Both the position numbers and the translations under genes were made by a program. Shown here piece after piece: positions 25,343 to 34,051 of a stretch of 59,206 nucleotides of DNA (the stretch's first letter is position 1; every line of letters begins with the position of its first letter). The stretch is from Streptomyces massasporeus (GTDB lineage: Bacteria; Actinomycetota; Actinomycetes; Streptomycetales; Streptomycetaceae). The notes beneath the pieces were generated by a model. It saw nothing but the letters and a program-made list of their open reading frames with translations, was not told where the DNA came from and ran no database searches. The stretch spans positions 1 through 59,206 of the forward strand of contig NZ_BMSE01000034.1 of assembly GCF_014648995.1 (NCBI RefSeq). The letters are read 5' to 3'.

Positions 25343-25954
25343 ATGCCGAAGCTGCGCCGGGTCCTGGCCTGGTTCGTCGATTTCGCGCTGGTCGTGGCGC
25401 TGGCCTCGGCGCTCGCCGTGCTCACCTTCCACCGGGTCTCCGCGCTCGTCACCGACGTGCCCGAACTGGCCACCCGCGGCGGCTTCGACCTGCTGACCTC
25501 GCGCGGTGACGTGCTCGACGCCTCCCAGGACCTGGGTCTTTCGCTGTGGAACAAGTCGGTCCTGTACGTCGAGCAGGCCTTCGGGCTGCTGGTGCTGACG
25601 GTGTTCCTCTACCAGTGGGGCTGCCTGGCCCTGGCCGGGCGCACGCTCGGCAAGGGCCTGACCGGGCTGAAGGTCACCCCGAACCTCCCGCGCAGGGTCA
25701 GGGCCGCCCGGCGCGCCGCGGTCACCACCGCCGCGGACGTCGCCGTGTACGCCATGGCCTGCGTGCTGCTGGTGGAGGGTCAGGTCGTGCTGTCGGTGCT
25801 GGTGTGGGCGGTCGCGGTGGCGCTGTTCCTGCTGAACGCGCTGCCGGTCCTCTCCCCCGGCCGCCGGTCCCTCGCCGACCGTGTCGCGGGTACCGCGGTC
25901 ACCGGGATCTGGCTCAGCAGGCCCGTCGCCACACCCCTAGTTCGTACTTCTTGA
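25343..25954 (+). CDS. RDD-family membrane protein
   Basis: This 203-residue protein has the RDD layout: an N-terminal basic motif and helix (RRVLAWFVDFALVVALASALAVL), a second helix, the GRTLGKGLTGLKV motif, then two helices and the family C-terminal RRSLADRVAGT. RDD proteins are small membrane proteins with scattered roles, mostly unproven. The ATG 25343 has GGGGGA upstream. Its final 41 bases overlap the end of the convergent GH114 gene. Confidence 0.85.
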   Translation: MPKLRRVLAWFVDFALVVALASALAVLTFHRVSALVTDVPELATRGGFDLLTSRGDVLDASQDLGLSLWNKSVLYVEQAFGLLVLTVFLYQWGCLALAGRTLGKGLTGLKVTPNLPRRVRAARRAAVTTAADVAVYAMACVLLVEGQVVLSVLVWAVAVALFLLNALPVLSPGRRSLADRVAGTAVTGIWLSRPVATPLVRTS

Positions 25955-26693
25955 GCAGTGAACTGAGCATCAGGCGGCGCGAGTCGGCGCAGAAGCGGGC
26001 GGTGGGGAGTTCGTACTCGACGTGGAAGACGGCCTTGCCCGCGGCGGTGAACGGCCTCAGGGCGGTGCACTCGCCGTACTGGGCGCACTGCTCGTTGACC
26101 GCGAAGTCGAAGTCCCCGACCAGTTCCGGAATCTGGTCCAGGTCGTTCTTCAGGCCGACGGCCAGGCCCCGGTCGTGGGCCAGCCGGGCGATGAGGCGGT
26201 TGTAGCGCAGCTGGTCGGTGGCCGTGACGTGGAAGCCCGTGTCATTGCGGTAGCCGTCCATGTTGTCGGGCTCCACGGCGTCGAAGCCCTTGTCGCGGCA
26301 CATGTCGATCCGGGCCGCCATGAGCGGCTCCAGGACATCGGTGCGGCGGATGTCGAGCCAGCGCTCGCCCTTCCAGCCGTTGCCGCGGCCGAGGACGGAT
26401 TCCGGGAAGTCGCCGGCGTCCGGGCGGAACTCCTCCCAGGCGCCCGTGGAGAGGTAGCAGATGACCTTGCGGTCGTCGCGGTGCAGCCGGGTGACCGTGT
26501 CCTCGGAGTGGTCGAAACCGTCGATGTCGTAGACCGGCACGTCGACGGTGGTGTCCAGGCGTCCGCTGAGCTGCCACTGCCAGGCGGTGCCGGGGCGGGG
26601 CTGCCAGCGGGGGCCGGGCTTGTCGTCGGGGGGCCGGGCGCAGCCCGCGAGGAGCAGGACGAGCAGGGCGACGAGCAGGGACGGGCGTCTCAC
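25914..26693 (-). CDS. GH114-family endo-alpha-1,4-polygalactosaminidase-like lipoprotein
   Basis: A lipoprotein signal (VRRPSLLVALLVLLLAGC, lipid Cys18) is followed by a TIM-barrel glycosidase domain. VPVYDIDGFDHS (53-63), KVICYLSTGAWEEFRPDAGDFP, GWKGERWLDIR and FDAVEPDNMDGY (Glu141, Asp143) are GH114 signatures. The family includes fungal Ega3 and bacterial enzymes that cleave alpha-1,4-galactosamine polymers. It should sit on the outer membrane face. The GTG start (26691-26693) overlaps the TGA of the upstream spherulin gene by GTGA, so the two form an operon. Activity on a specific polymer is inferred. Confidence 0.87.
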   Translation of the reverse strand: MRRPSLLVALLVLLLAGCARPPDDKPGPRWQPRPGTAWQWQLSGRLDTTVDVPVYDIDGFDHSEDTVTRLHRDDRKVICYLSTGAWEEFRPDAGDFPESVLGRGNGWKGERWLDIRRTDVLEPLMAARIDMCRDKGFDAVEPDNMDGYRNDTGFHVTATDQLRYNRLIARLAHDRGLAVGLKNDLDQIPELVGDFDFAVNEQCAQYGECTALRPFTAAGKAVFHVEYELPTARFCADSRRLMLSSLLKKYELGVWRRAC

Positions 26694-27340
26694 GGGGTGT
26701 TCTCCAGGGTGTGGGGCAGCGTGCCCCAAGGATGATCTCCGGTTCCGGGGACCGCGCAGTGCAGCGCCGCACCGCGCGCCCGGGCCAGGGCTTCCGGGTC
26801 GGCGTCGGGCGGGACGTCGTACACCAGGTGGCACAGCCATACGTCCGGGCCGCCCGGCCACGGCTGCGGGATCTGTGCGCGGTACGAGGCCCAGGTGCCC
26901 TCGAAGGTGACGAGGACGTCGGCGATACGGGCGTAGCAGGGATGCGGTGCCGTGCCGTGGTTGAGGACGAGGGTGCCGCAGCCCACGCCCCAGGCGGCCA
27001 CGGCCAGCTTCTGGTAGTGCTCGAACTCCTCGGGTCCGGACGGGACCTGGTCGAGGAAGGCGCCGTCGGTGCCGTACCAGTCGCGGTGCCGGGTGAGGTC
27101 GCGGACGACGTCGGTGGCGGGGCGGCGGCCGTAATCGGTGTCGGCGTAGCCGAGGACCCGGACACCCTCCGCCCGCAGCCGGGCGGCGACCTCGGCGAAG
27201 GCCGGGTCGGGGCGGTCGCCGGGGCCACTGGCCGGGTTGAGGACGACTCCGTAGAGGCGGGGCGCCGCCGCGACGATCGCGTCCCATGCGGCGGGGCGGA
27301 CGGACGGGTGCTCGTAGTACGGGACCAGGAGGGTGCTCAT
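26690..27340 (-). CDS. Spherulation-specific family 4 (GH135, Sph3-like) glycoside hydrolase
   Basis: This 216-residue protein (STLLVPYYEHPS...GVVLNPASGPG...GVRVLGYADTDYG) is a compact TIM-barrel of the spherulin-4 family. Fungal Sph3 defines GH135 and cleaves galactosaminogalactan. The active-site strand reads YGTDGAFLDQVPSG with Asp97 but Gln98 where many members have Glu, and a second acid lies in VTFEG (Glu147). There is no signal peptide from the chosen ATG (27338-27340), so it may be cytoplasmic unless the start is wrong. It is coupled to the GH114 gene downstream. The deleted deacetylase gene lies just upstream on the same strand. Confidence 0.87.
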   Translation of the reverse strand: MSTLLVPYYEHPSVRPAAWDAIVAAAPRLYGVVLNPASGPGDRPDPAFAEVAARLRAEGVRVLGYADTDYGRRPATDVVRDLTRHRDWYGTDGAFLDQVPSGPEEFEHYQKLAVAAWGVGCGTLVLNHGTAPHPCYARIADVLVTFEGTWASYRAQIPQPWPGGPDVWLCHLVYDVPPDADPEALARARGAALHCAVPGTGDHPWGTLPHTLENTP

Positions 27341-27480
27341 CGGTGGGCGGTTGCCCTCCCCAGCAGGGCGCACACCGGGGCGGCCTGGACGGCGGCGGCC
27401 GTGCCGTACACCTCATGCGGTGTTTCCCCCTGTGGTGCGGACGGTGTGCGGGGAACCCGATGCCGGGTGCGGGCATCGTG

Positions 27481-27535
27481 TGGCTGGTCGCGCCCCGCGG
27501 CGGAGCCGCATGTCAGACACGGCCCCGCGCCCCCA
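27481..27535. repeat. Dispersed Streptomyces intergenic repeat, copy 4
   Basis: GTCGCGCCCCGCGGCGGAGC, then CGCATGTCAGACACGGCCCC, lies between the spherulin gene and the deacetylase remnant. Confidence 0.7.
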
Positions 27536-27539
27536 AGAC

Positions 27540-28320
27540 CTAGGGCGGCTTCGGCGTGAGAGCCGACTGGAGTGCTGCCGGGGTCGTCCAGGCCGAGCGG
27601 GCTCCCGCGTACGGGGTGCCGAAGGCGCTGGTGCCGAGCAGGAGTTGCTTCTTGGTGCCCTCGGGGGCGGTGACCGGGATCTGCGTGCCCGAGGGGGCGG
27701 TGACGGTGACCGTCTTTCCGATGCAGTACGCCGCCACGCGGTTGTTCGCCAGGGCGCTCTGCCAGGCGGCGCCGCGCTGCAGCTCCGTGCCGATGGCGCT
27801 CTGCCGTGGGTTCTCCAGCGGGGTGCTGTCGGCGAACAGGGCCCGGTAGTCGGTGAGCACCTTCTCCATGACCGGGTAGAGCAGCCGGTCCTCGGCCGGG
27901 TTGGACTGGTGCGCGTAGTGCGGCCGGGGGTCGCCCGCGAGGACGTGCCCGAGGGCGGTGCGGGACTCCTGCGGGACGATGTGCTCGGCGTAGCCGGTGG
28001 CGACGTCGAGCGGCTGGTCCAGGCAGGTGGAGGTGGGGTTGTCCTCGCAGACGCCGCTGCCGCCGTCGGCGCGCGAGGTGTAGATCCAGTTGTACTCGTC
28101 GGCCGCCCGGGTCGACGGTCGTGTACGGGATGCCCGTGCTCCTGAGCTGGGCGGTGACCGCCTTCACGGTGCTGTCGCCGTTGTCCGCCACCAGCACCTT
28201 CAGATCGATGCGTGGTTCCTCGGCGGCCGCTGCCCCGGGCGCCGTCGCCCCGGCCGTGATCATTCCTGCCGCCGTCACCGCGGCGGCCGTTCTCCTCCAG
28301 CTGCGTGCACGCTGCGCCAT
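27540..28320 (-). pseudogene. Remnant of an Agd3-like (CE18) polysaccharide deacetylase, internally deleted
   Basis: The N-terminus is intact: GGAGGAGG ribosome site, ATG at 28318-28320, an Ala-rich secretion signal, then RIDLKVLVADNGDSTVKAVTAQLRSTGIPYTTVD. At about 28110-28116 (a GTCGAC) the frame breaks. Protein sequence resumes in another frame with ADEYNWIYTSRADGG, HYAHQSNPAEDRLLYPVMEK, an AQ/AW-rich helix and the end AFGTPYAGARSAWTTPAAL. These match the N- and C-terminal ends of Agd3-type deacetylases, which I remember at about 700-800 residues. The catalytic NodB-like and carbohydrate-binding parts are gone. Read literally from the ATG, it would make a nonsense-tailed protein ending at 27337. 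Confidence 0.75.
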
Positions 28321-28665
28321 GGTTCCTCCTCCAGAAGATCCCCCGGATCCTCGTGCGGTCGACCGGAGGAGGATCGTGGGGATCGCGCAAAGCGGCGAGC
28401 AGGGCGCTCACCGGATCGCGACGCGTGTGACCCGGTTCACCGGTGTGAGGGATCAAGAAATGGCCACTACGCCACCGACAGGTGAACGCCCGCAGGAATG
28501 AGCGAACGGGGCCACGCGCGTAGTCTCGTCGTCGAGTGTTCGCCGTACCGGGGAAGGCCCCGTGGTTACCGGACCCTGAGGTCGCATTAGGGTCGGCTTT
28601 CGGGCCCGGTCGACCCACACCGCTCGACCACTGCAACTTCACATCGGAAGCGAGATTTCACCACC
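28321..28665. other. Intergenic region upstream of pepA
   Basis: This 345-base gap separates the divergent deacetylase remnant and pepA. It contains possible -10 hexamers for pepA (TAGTCT near 28523 and TAGGGT near 28590) and the ribosome site of the remnant. I see no gene, RNA or repeat. Confidence 0.45.
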
Positions 28666-30192
28666 GTGACTGCTCTCACTCTCAGCACCTCCGCGGCGCC
28701 CGGCCTGCGGGCCGACGCGATCGTGATCGGTGTCGCCAAGGGTGCCAAGGGACCGGTCGTCGCACCGGGCGCCGAGGCCGTGGACAAGGCGTACGACGGC
28801 AGGCTCGCCGGCGTTCTGGAGACTCTCGGCGCCTCCGGCGGCGAGGGCGAGGTGACGAAGCTGCCGGCGCCGTCCGGCTTCAAGACACCGCTCGTCCTGG
28901 CGGTCGGACTGGGCACGGTCCCCGAGAAGGACGCCGAGTACGGCACCGAGGCCCTGCGCAAGGCCGCCGGCGTCGCCGCCCGCGCCCTGGCCGGGTCGAA
29001 GAAGGCCGCCTTCGCGCTGCCGCTGGACGACGCCGCAGACGCCGGTGCGATCGGGGAGGGCGCGCTGCTCGGCGCGTACTCCTTCGACGCCTACAAGGAC
29101 AACGGCAAGGACCCCAAGGCGAAGAACGGCAAGGCTCCCCTCGCCGAGATCGTCCTGCTCGGCGGCAAGCCGCGCGACAAGGCGTACAAGGCCGCGGTCG
29201 AGCGTGCCGTCGCCGTGTCCGAGGAGCTCAACCGCTCCCGCGACCTGGTCAACACCCCGCCGAACGACCTGAACCCCGAGTCGTTCGCCGCGATCGCCCA
29301 GGCCGCGGCCAAGGAACACGGCATCAAGATCCAGGTGCTCGACGAGAAGGCCCTGACCAAGGGCGGCTACGGCGGCATCCTCGGCGTCGGCTCCGGCTCC
29401 GCGGCCACCCCGCGCCTGGTCAAGCTGTCGTACACCTCCTCCAAGGCGAAGAAGCACCTCGCCTTCGTCGGCAAGGGCATCACCTACGACTCGGGCGGCA
29501 TCTCGCTGAAGCCGGCCGGTCACAACGAGACGATGAAGTGCGACATGGCCGGTGCGGCCTCGGTGTTCGCCGCGGTCGTCGCCGCCGCGCGTCTCGGCCT
29601 GGAGGTCAACGTCACCGGCTGGCTCGCCCTGGCCGAGAACATGCCCTCCGGGTCCGCGACCCGTCCGGGTGACGTGCTGCGGATGTACAGCGGCAAGACG
29701 GTGGAGGTGCTCAACACCGACGCCGAGGGCCGGCTGGTGCTGGCCGACGCGCTGTGGGCGGCGTCGCAGGAGAAGCCGGACGCGATCGTGGACGTGGCGA
29801 CGCTGACCGGGGCGATGGTGCTGGCGCTGGGCAACCGGACGTTCGGGATCATGGGCAACGACGACGCGTTCCGCGCGGCGCTGGTCGAGGCCGCCGAGGA
29901 GGTCGGGGAGCCGGCGTGGCCGATGCCGCTGCCGGAGCACCTGCGCAAGGGGATGGACTCGGCCACGGCCGACATCGCGAACATGGGCGAGCGGATGGGC
30001 GGCGGGCTGGTCGCCGGTCTGTTCCTGCGCGAGTTCGTGGGCGAGGGCATCACCTGGGCGCACCTGGACATCGCCGGGCCGGCCTTCAACGAGAGCGGGC
30101 CGTTCGGATACACGCCGAAGGGCGGCACGGGGACGGCCGTGCGGACGCTGGTGCGGCTGGCGGAGCTGACGGCTGCGGGCGATCTGGGCTGA
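28666..30192 (+). CDS. pepA: Leucyl aminopeptidase (M17)
   Basis: This 508-residue cytosolic metallo-aminopeptidase removes N-terminal residues from peptides, and some relatives bind DNA. The C-terminal catalytic domain has the metal and active-site blocks GKGITYDSGGISLKP, MKCDMAGAASV, the family signature NTDAEGRLVLADAL, and DVATLTGAM. The N-terminal about 180 residues form the usual macro-like domain. The start is GTG 28666. Length and motifs are complete. Confidence 0.96.
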   Translation: MTALTLSTSAAPGLRADAIVIGVAKGAKGPVVAPGAEAVDKAYDGRLAGVLETLGASGGEGEVTKLPAPSGFKTPLVLAVGLGTVPEKDAEYGTEALRKAAGVAARALAGSKKAAFALPLDDAADAGAIGEGALLGAYSFDAYKDNGKDPKAKNGKAPLAEIVLLGGKPRDKAYKAAVERAVAVSEELNRSRDLVNTPPNDLNPESFAAIAQAAAKEHGIKIQVLDEKALTKGGYGGILGVGSGSAATPRLVKLSYTSSKAKKHLAFVGKGITYDSGGISLKPAGHNETMKCDMAGAASVFAAVVAAARLGLEVNVTGWLALAENMPSGSATRPGDVLRMYSGKTVEVLNTDAEGRLVLADALWAASQEKPDAIVDVATLTGAMVLALGNRTFGIMGNDDAFRAALVEAAEEVGEPAWPMPLPEHLRKGMDSATADIANMGERMGGGLVAGLFLREFVGEGITWAHLDIAGPAFNESGPFGYTPKGGTGTAVRTLVRLAELTAAGDLG

Positions 30193-30559
30193 CCTTCGCC
30201 TGAGAGCTCGGTCTCGCCCGTCGTGTGGCGAGTGCGGGGGCGTGGGGGCTGTTCGCGCAGTTCCCCGCGCCCCTTGGGCTGCGGCCCTCGCGCCCGCGCG
30301 GCGGAGCCGCAGATCAGACACAGCCCGCGCCCCTTGGGTCAGCCGCCCTCGCGTCCCTGGGGCGCTGCTCCGGCGTGGCTCATCTGAACGTGGGGCGTCT
30401 CACACCGCAGCCCGGCGTCTCCTTGTGTGCCGACAAGTGCGAAGATGGGGCTCGGCAGGACAGGGCCCCACCGAAGGGCCGAAGAACGAGCGGCCGGACA
30501 CCAGCCGCCTGCCGGTCGTCGAAGACCGGCTCACGGCGCACATGCATGGAGGACGTGAC
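30193..30559. other. Intergenic region pepA-lpd with two repeat arms
   Basis: This 367-base gap is mostly taken by dispersed repeat copy 5. The rest (30370-30540) should contain the lpd promoter, but no clear -35/-10 pair stands out. No gene is seen. Confidence 0.45.
30242..30338. repeat. Dispersed Streptomyces intergenic repeat, copy 5 (both arms)
   Basis: Left arm GCGCAGTTCCCCGCGCCCCTT and right arm GCGCGGCGGAGCCGCAGATC with ACACAGCCCGCGCCCC occur in tandem. The copy shows the two-part structure of the element. Confidence 0.75.
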
Positions 30560-31948
30560 GTGGCGAACGACGCCAGCACCGTTTTCGACCTAGTGATCCT
30601 CGGCGGTGGCAGCGGTGGTTACGCCGCGGCCCTGCGCGGGGCGCAGCTGGGCCTGGACGTCGCCCTGATCGAGAAGGACAAGGTCGGCGGCACCTGCCTG
30701 CACCGGGGATGCATCCCCACCAAGGCCCTGCTGCACGCGGGCGAGATCGCCGACCAGGCCCGCGAGAGCGAGCAGTTCGGTGTGAAGGCCTCCTTCGAGG
30801 GCATCGACATCGCCGGTGTCCACAAGTACAAGGACGGCGTGATCGCCGGCCTGTACAAGGGCCTGCAGGGGCTCGTCGCCTCCCGGAAGGTGACGTACAT
30901 CGAGGGTGAGGGCCGTCTGTCCTCCCCCACCTCCGTCGACGTGAACGGCCGCCGCGTCGAGGGCCGCCACATCCTGCTCGCGACCGGCTCCGTGCCGAAG
31001 TCGCTGCCCGGCCTGGACATCGACGGCAACCGGATCATCTCCTCCGACCACGCCCTCGTCCTGGACCGCGTGCCGAAGTCCGCGATCATCCTGGGCGGCG
31101 GTGTCATCGGCGTCGAGTTCGCCTCCGCGTGGAAGTCCTTCGGCACCGAGGTCACGATCGTCGAGGGCCTCAAGCACCTCGTCCCGGTCGAGGACGAGAA
31201 CTCCTCCAAGCTGCTGGAGCGCTCGTTCCGCAAGCGCGGCATCAAGTTCAACCTGGGCACCTTCTTCCAGAAGGCCGAGTACACCCAGGACGGCGTCAAG
31301 GTCACCCTCGCCGACGGCAAGGAGTTCGAGGCCGAGGTCCTGCTGGTCGCCATCGGCCGCGGCCCGGTCTCCCAGGGCCTGGGCTACGAGGAGCAGGGCG
31401 TCGCCATGGACCGCGGCTACGTCCTGGTCGACGAGTACATGCGCACGAACGTGCCGACCATCTCCGCCGTCGGTGACCTCGTCCCGACCCTCCAGCTCGC
31501 GCACGTCGGCTTCGCCGAGGGCATCCTGGTGGCGGAGCGCCTGGCCGGTCTGAAGACCGTTCCGATCGACTACGACGGTGTCCCGCGGGTGACGTACTGC
31601 CACCCGGAGGTCGCCTCCGTGGGTATCACCGAGGCCAAGGCCAAGGAGATCTACGGCGCGGACAAGGTCGTCGCTCTGAAGTACAACCTCGCGGGCAACG
31701 GCAGGAGCAAGATCCTGAACACCGCGGGTGAGATCAAGCTCGTCCAGGTCAAGGACGGTGCCGTCGTCGGCGTCCACATGGTCGGCGACCGCATGGGCGA
31801 GCAGGTCGGCGAAGCCCAGCTGATCTACAACTGGGAGGCGCTGCCCGCCGAGGTCGCGCAGCTCATCCACGCCCACCCGACCCAGAGCGAGGCGCTCGGC
31901 GAGGCCCACCTGGCCCTGGCCGGCAAGCCCCTCCACGCGCACGACTGA
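30560..31948 (+). CDS. lpd: Dihydrolipoamide dehydrogenase (E3)
   Basis: E3 re-oxidises dihydrolipoyl groups of 2-oxoacid dehydrogenase complexes using FAD and NAD+. The 462-residue protein has the FAD motif VILGGGSGGYAAA, the redox pair GGTCLHRGCIPTK (Cys46, Cys51), the NAD motif ILGGGVIGVEFAS, and the C-terminal HAHPTQSEALGE His-Glu dyad. GTG 30560 is the start, with GGAGG seven bases upstream. It lies 63 bases before sucB and probably shares its transcript. Confidence 0.97.
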   Translation: MANDASTVFDLVILGGGSGGYAAALRGAQLGLDVALIEKDKVGGTCLHRGCIPTKALLHAGEIADQARESEQFGVKASFEGIDIAGVHKYKDGVIAGLYKGLQGLVASRKVTYIEGEGRLSSPTSVDVNGRRVEGRHILLATGSVPKSLPGLDIDGNRIISSDHALVLDRVPKSAIILGGGVIGVEFASAWKSFGTEVTIVEGLKHLVPVEDENSSKLLERSFRKRGIKFNLGTFFQKAEYTQDGVKVTLADGKEFEAEVLLVAIGRGPVSQGLGYEEQGVAMDRGYVLVDEYMRTNVPTISAVGDLVPTLQLAHVGFAEGILVAERLAGLKTVPIDYDGVPRVTYCHPEVASVGITEAKAKEIYGADKVVALKYNLAGNGRSKILNTAGEIKLVQVKDGAVVGVHMVGDRMGEQVGEAQLIYNWEALPAEVAQLIHAHPTQSEALGEAHLALAGKPLHAHD

Positions 31949-32011
31949 CCCCTCGGTCGACACACGCGACGACACAGACTTCCGCACTTTCCGTAAGGAG
32001 CAACCGAAACC

Positions 32012-33796
32012 ATGGCGGTTTCCGTAACCCTTCCGGCGCTCGGCGAGAGCGTCACCGAGGGCACTGTCACCCGCTGGCTGAAGGCCGAGGGCGAGCGCGT
32101 CGAGGCCGACGAGCCGCTGCTCGAGGTGTCGACCGACAAGGTCGACACCGAGATTCCTTCGCCCGCCGCCGGTGTCCTGGCCTCCATCAAGGTCGCCGAG
32201 GACGAGACGGTCGAGGTCGGCGCCGAGCTGGCCCTGATCGACGACGGCAGCGGCGCGCCCGCTGCCGAGTCGGCGCCAGCCGCGGAGCAGGTCGCCGAGC
32301 CGGCCCCCGAGCCGGCCGCGGCCGCCCCGTCCACCGAGCAGGCCGCCCCGGCCGCCGCTCCCTCCGCCGACGCCGCCGCCGGCGGCGGCTCCGCCGAGGG
32401 CACGGACGTCGTCCTGCCCGCGCTCGGCGAGTCCGTCACCGAGGGCACCGTCACCCGCTGGCTGAAGTCGGTCGGTGACAGCGTCGAGGCCGACGAGCCG
32501 CTGCTCGAGGTCTCCACCGACAAGGTCGACACCGAGATCCCGGCGCCCACCTCGGGCACGCTGCTCGAGATCGTGGTCGGCGAGGACGAGACCGCCGAGG
32601 TCGGCGCCAAGCTCGCCGTCATCGGCGAGGCGGGTGCGGCTCCGGCCGCCGCCCCGGCGCAGGAGGCCCCGGCCGCCCCGGCCCAGCCCGAGCCCACCCC
32701 GGCTCCGGCCCCGGAGCAGCCCGCCCCGGCCCCGCAGGCCCCGTCGGCTCCGGCCCCGCAGCAGCAGACCACCCCGGCTCCCGAGCCGGCCCCGTCCGCT
32801 CCCGCGCCGGCCCCGGCTCCGGCCCAGGCCCCGGCCGCTCCGGCCGCCGCCAAGCCGGCCGACGACGGCGCCTACGTCACCCCGCTGGTGCGCAAGCTCG
32901 CCGCCGAGCAGGGCGTCGACCTGGCCACCGTCAAGGGCACCGGCGTCGGCGGTCGTATCCGCAAGCAGGACGTCGTCGCCGCCGCCGAGGCCGCGAAGAG
33001 CGCCGCCGCCACCCCGGCCCCCGCCGCTGCCGCCCCGTCGGCCGCGAAGAAGGCCCCGGTGCTGGAGGCGTCGCCGCTGCGCGGCCAGACCGTGAAGATG
33101 CCGCGCATCCGCAAGGTCATCGGCGACAACATGGTCAAGGCCCTGCACGAGCAGGCCCAGCTGTCCTCGGTCGTCGAGGTCGACGTCACCCGCCTGATGA
33201 AGCTGCGCGCCCGTGCCAAGGACGCGTTCGCGGCCCGCGAGGGCGTCAAGCTCTCCCCGATGCCGTTCTTCGTCAAGGCCGCGGCCCAGGCGCTGAAGGC
33301 GCACGCGCCGATCAACGCCAAGATCAACGAGGCCGAGGGGACCATCACCTACTTCGACACCGAGAACGTCGGTATCGCGGTGGACTCCGAGAAGGGCCTG
33401 ATGACCCCGGTCATCAAGAACGCCGGTGACCTCAACCTCGCCGGTATCGCCAAGGCCACGGCCGACCTGGCGGGCAAGGTCCGCGCCAACAAGATCACCC
33501 CGGACGAGCTGTCCGGCGCGACCTTCACCATCTCCAACACCGGGTCGCGCGGCGCGCTCTTCGACACGATCATCGTGCCGCCGGGCCAGGTCGCGATCCT
33601 CGGCATCGGCGCGACGGTCAAGCGCCCCGCCGTCATCGAGACGGAGGAGGGCACGGTCATCGGCGTCCGCGACATGACGTACCTGACCCTGTCCTACGAC
33701 CACCGCCTGGTGGACGGCGCCGACGCGGCCCGTTACCTGACGGCGGTCAAGGCCATCCTGGAGGCGGGCGAGTTCGAGGTCGAGCTCGGCCTCTGA
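32012..33796 (+). CDS. sucB: 2-Oxoglutarate dehydrogenase dihydrolipoamide acyltransferase (E2), two lipoyl domains
   Basis: This 594-residue E2 carries two lipoyl domains with the lipoylated lysine in STDKVDTEIP (Lys43, Lys171). A long Ala/Pro-rich linker follows, then an E3/E1-binding domain (YVTPLVRKLAAEQGVDLATVKGTGVGGRI), a second linker and a catalytic domain ending in SYDHRLVDGADAARY (His564, Asp568). The domain order fits actinobacterial E2 proteins that can serve both pyruvate and 2-oxoglutarate complexes. AAGGAG precedes the ATG. Partners in the window are Lpd upstream and AceE downstream; LipB and LipA supply its lipoate. Confidence 0.95.
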   Translation: MAVSVTLPALGESVTEGTVTRWLKAEGERVEADEPLLEVSTDKVDTEIPSPAAGVLASIKVAEDETVEVGAELALIDDGSGAPAAESAPAAEQVAEPAPEPAAAAPSTEQAAPAAAPSADAAAGGGSAEGTDVVLPALGESVTEGTVTRWLKSVGDSVEADEPLLEVSTDKVDTEIPAPTSGTLLEIVVGEDETAEVGAKLAVIGEAGAAPAAAPAQEAPAAPAQPEPTPAPAPEQPAPAPQAPSAPAPQQQTTPAPEPAPSAPAPAPAPAQAPAAPAAAKPADDGAYVTPLVRKLAAEQGVDLATVKGTGVGGRIRKQDVVAAAEAAKSAAATPAPAAAAPSAAKKAPVLEASPLRGQTVKMPRIRKVIGDNMVKALHEQAQLSSVVEVDVTRLMKLRARAKDAFAAREGVKLSPMPFFVKAAAQALKAHAPINAKINEAEGTITYFDTENVGIAVDSEKGLMTPVIKNAGDLNLAGIAKATADLAGKVRANKITPDELSGATFTISNTGSRGALFDTIIVPPGQVAILGIGATVKRPAVIETEEGTVIGVRDMTYLTLSYDHRLVDGADAARYLTAVKAILEAGEFEVELGL

Positions 33797-33817
33797 CCTT
33801 CGGTTCCACGGCTGATC

Positions 33818-33850
33818 GGTGCCCCGTCCGGATCTCCCGGGCGGGGCACC
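33818..33850 (+). terminator. Hairpin terminator after sucB
   Basis: A 12-bp inverted repeat with one mismatch (33818-33829 with 33839-33850) lies 20 bases past the sucB stop. Confidence 0.7.
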
Positions 33851-33858
33851 GTCGTACC

Positions 33859-33892
33859 CCAGGGGCGCGGGGAACCGCGCGACCGGCCACGG
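33859..33892. repeat. Dispersed Streptomyces intergenic repeat, copy 6
   Basis: AGGGGCGCGGGGAACCGCGC, then GACCGG, is the reverse orientation of the left arm. It lies directly after the sucB terminator. Confidence 0.65.
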
Positions 33893-34051
33893 ACGACGCG
33901 CACCCGCCCGAAGACCGTCCGGCCCGAGCTCACACGCGCCGCACACACCATGTGCGCCTCGTCTCACCTGCGCGACAGCCCCCACGTCGGCCCCACCCGC
34001 GGAGCGAACCGGCCGTATTGTCTAAACGTCAATCCCGCGTAAGGAGCCCTC

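Noticed and set aside
27337..28320. An intact secreted protein of 327 residues
   Set aside because: Only the first about 70 residues look like protein; after about 28115 the frame is Arg/Pro-rich noise, while a neighbouring frame encodes the true C-terminus.
30590..33985. Long minus-strand open frame opposite lpd and sucB
   Set aside because: Low-complexity translation, and the + strand genes are unambiguous.
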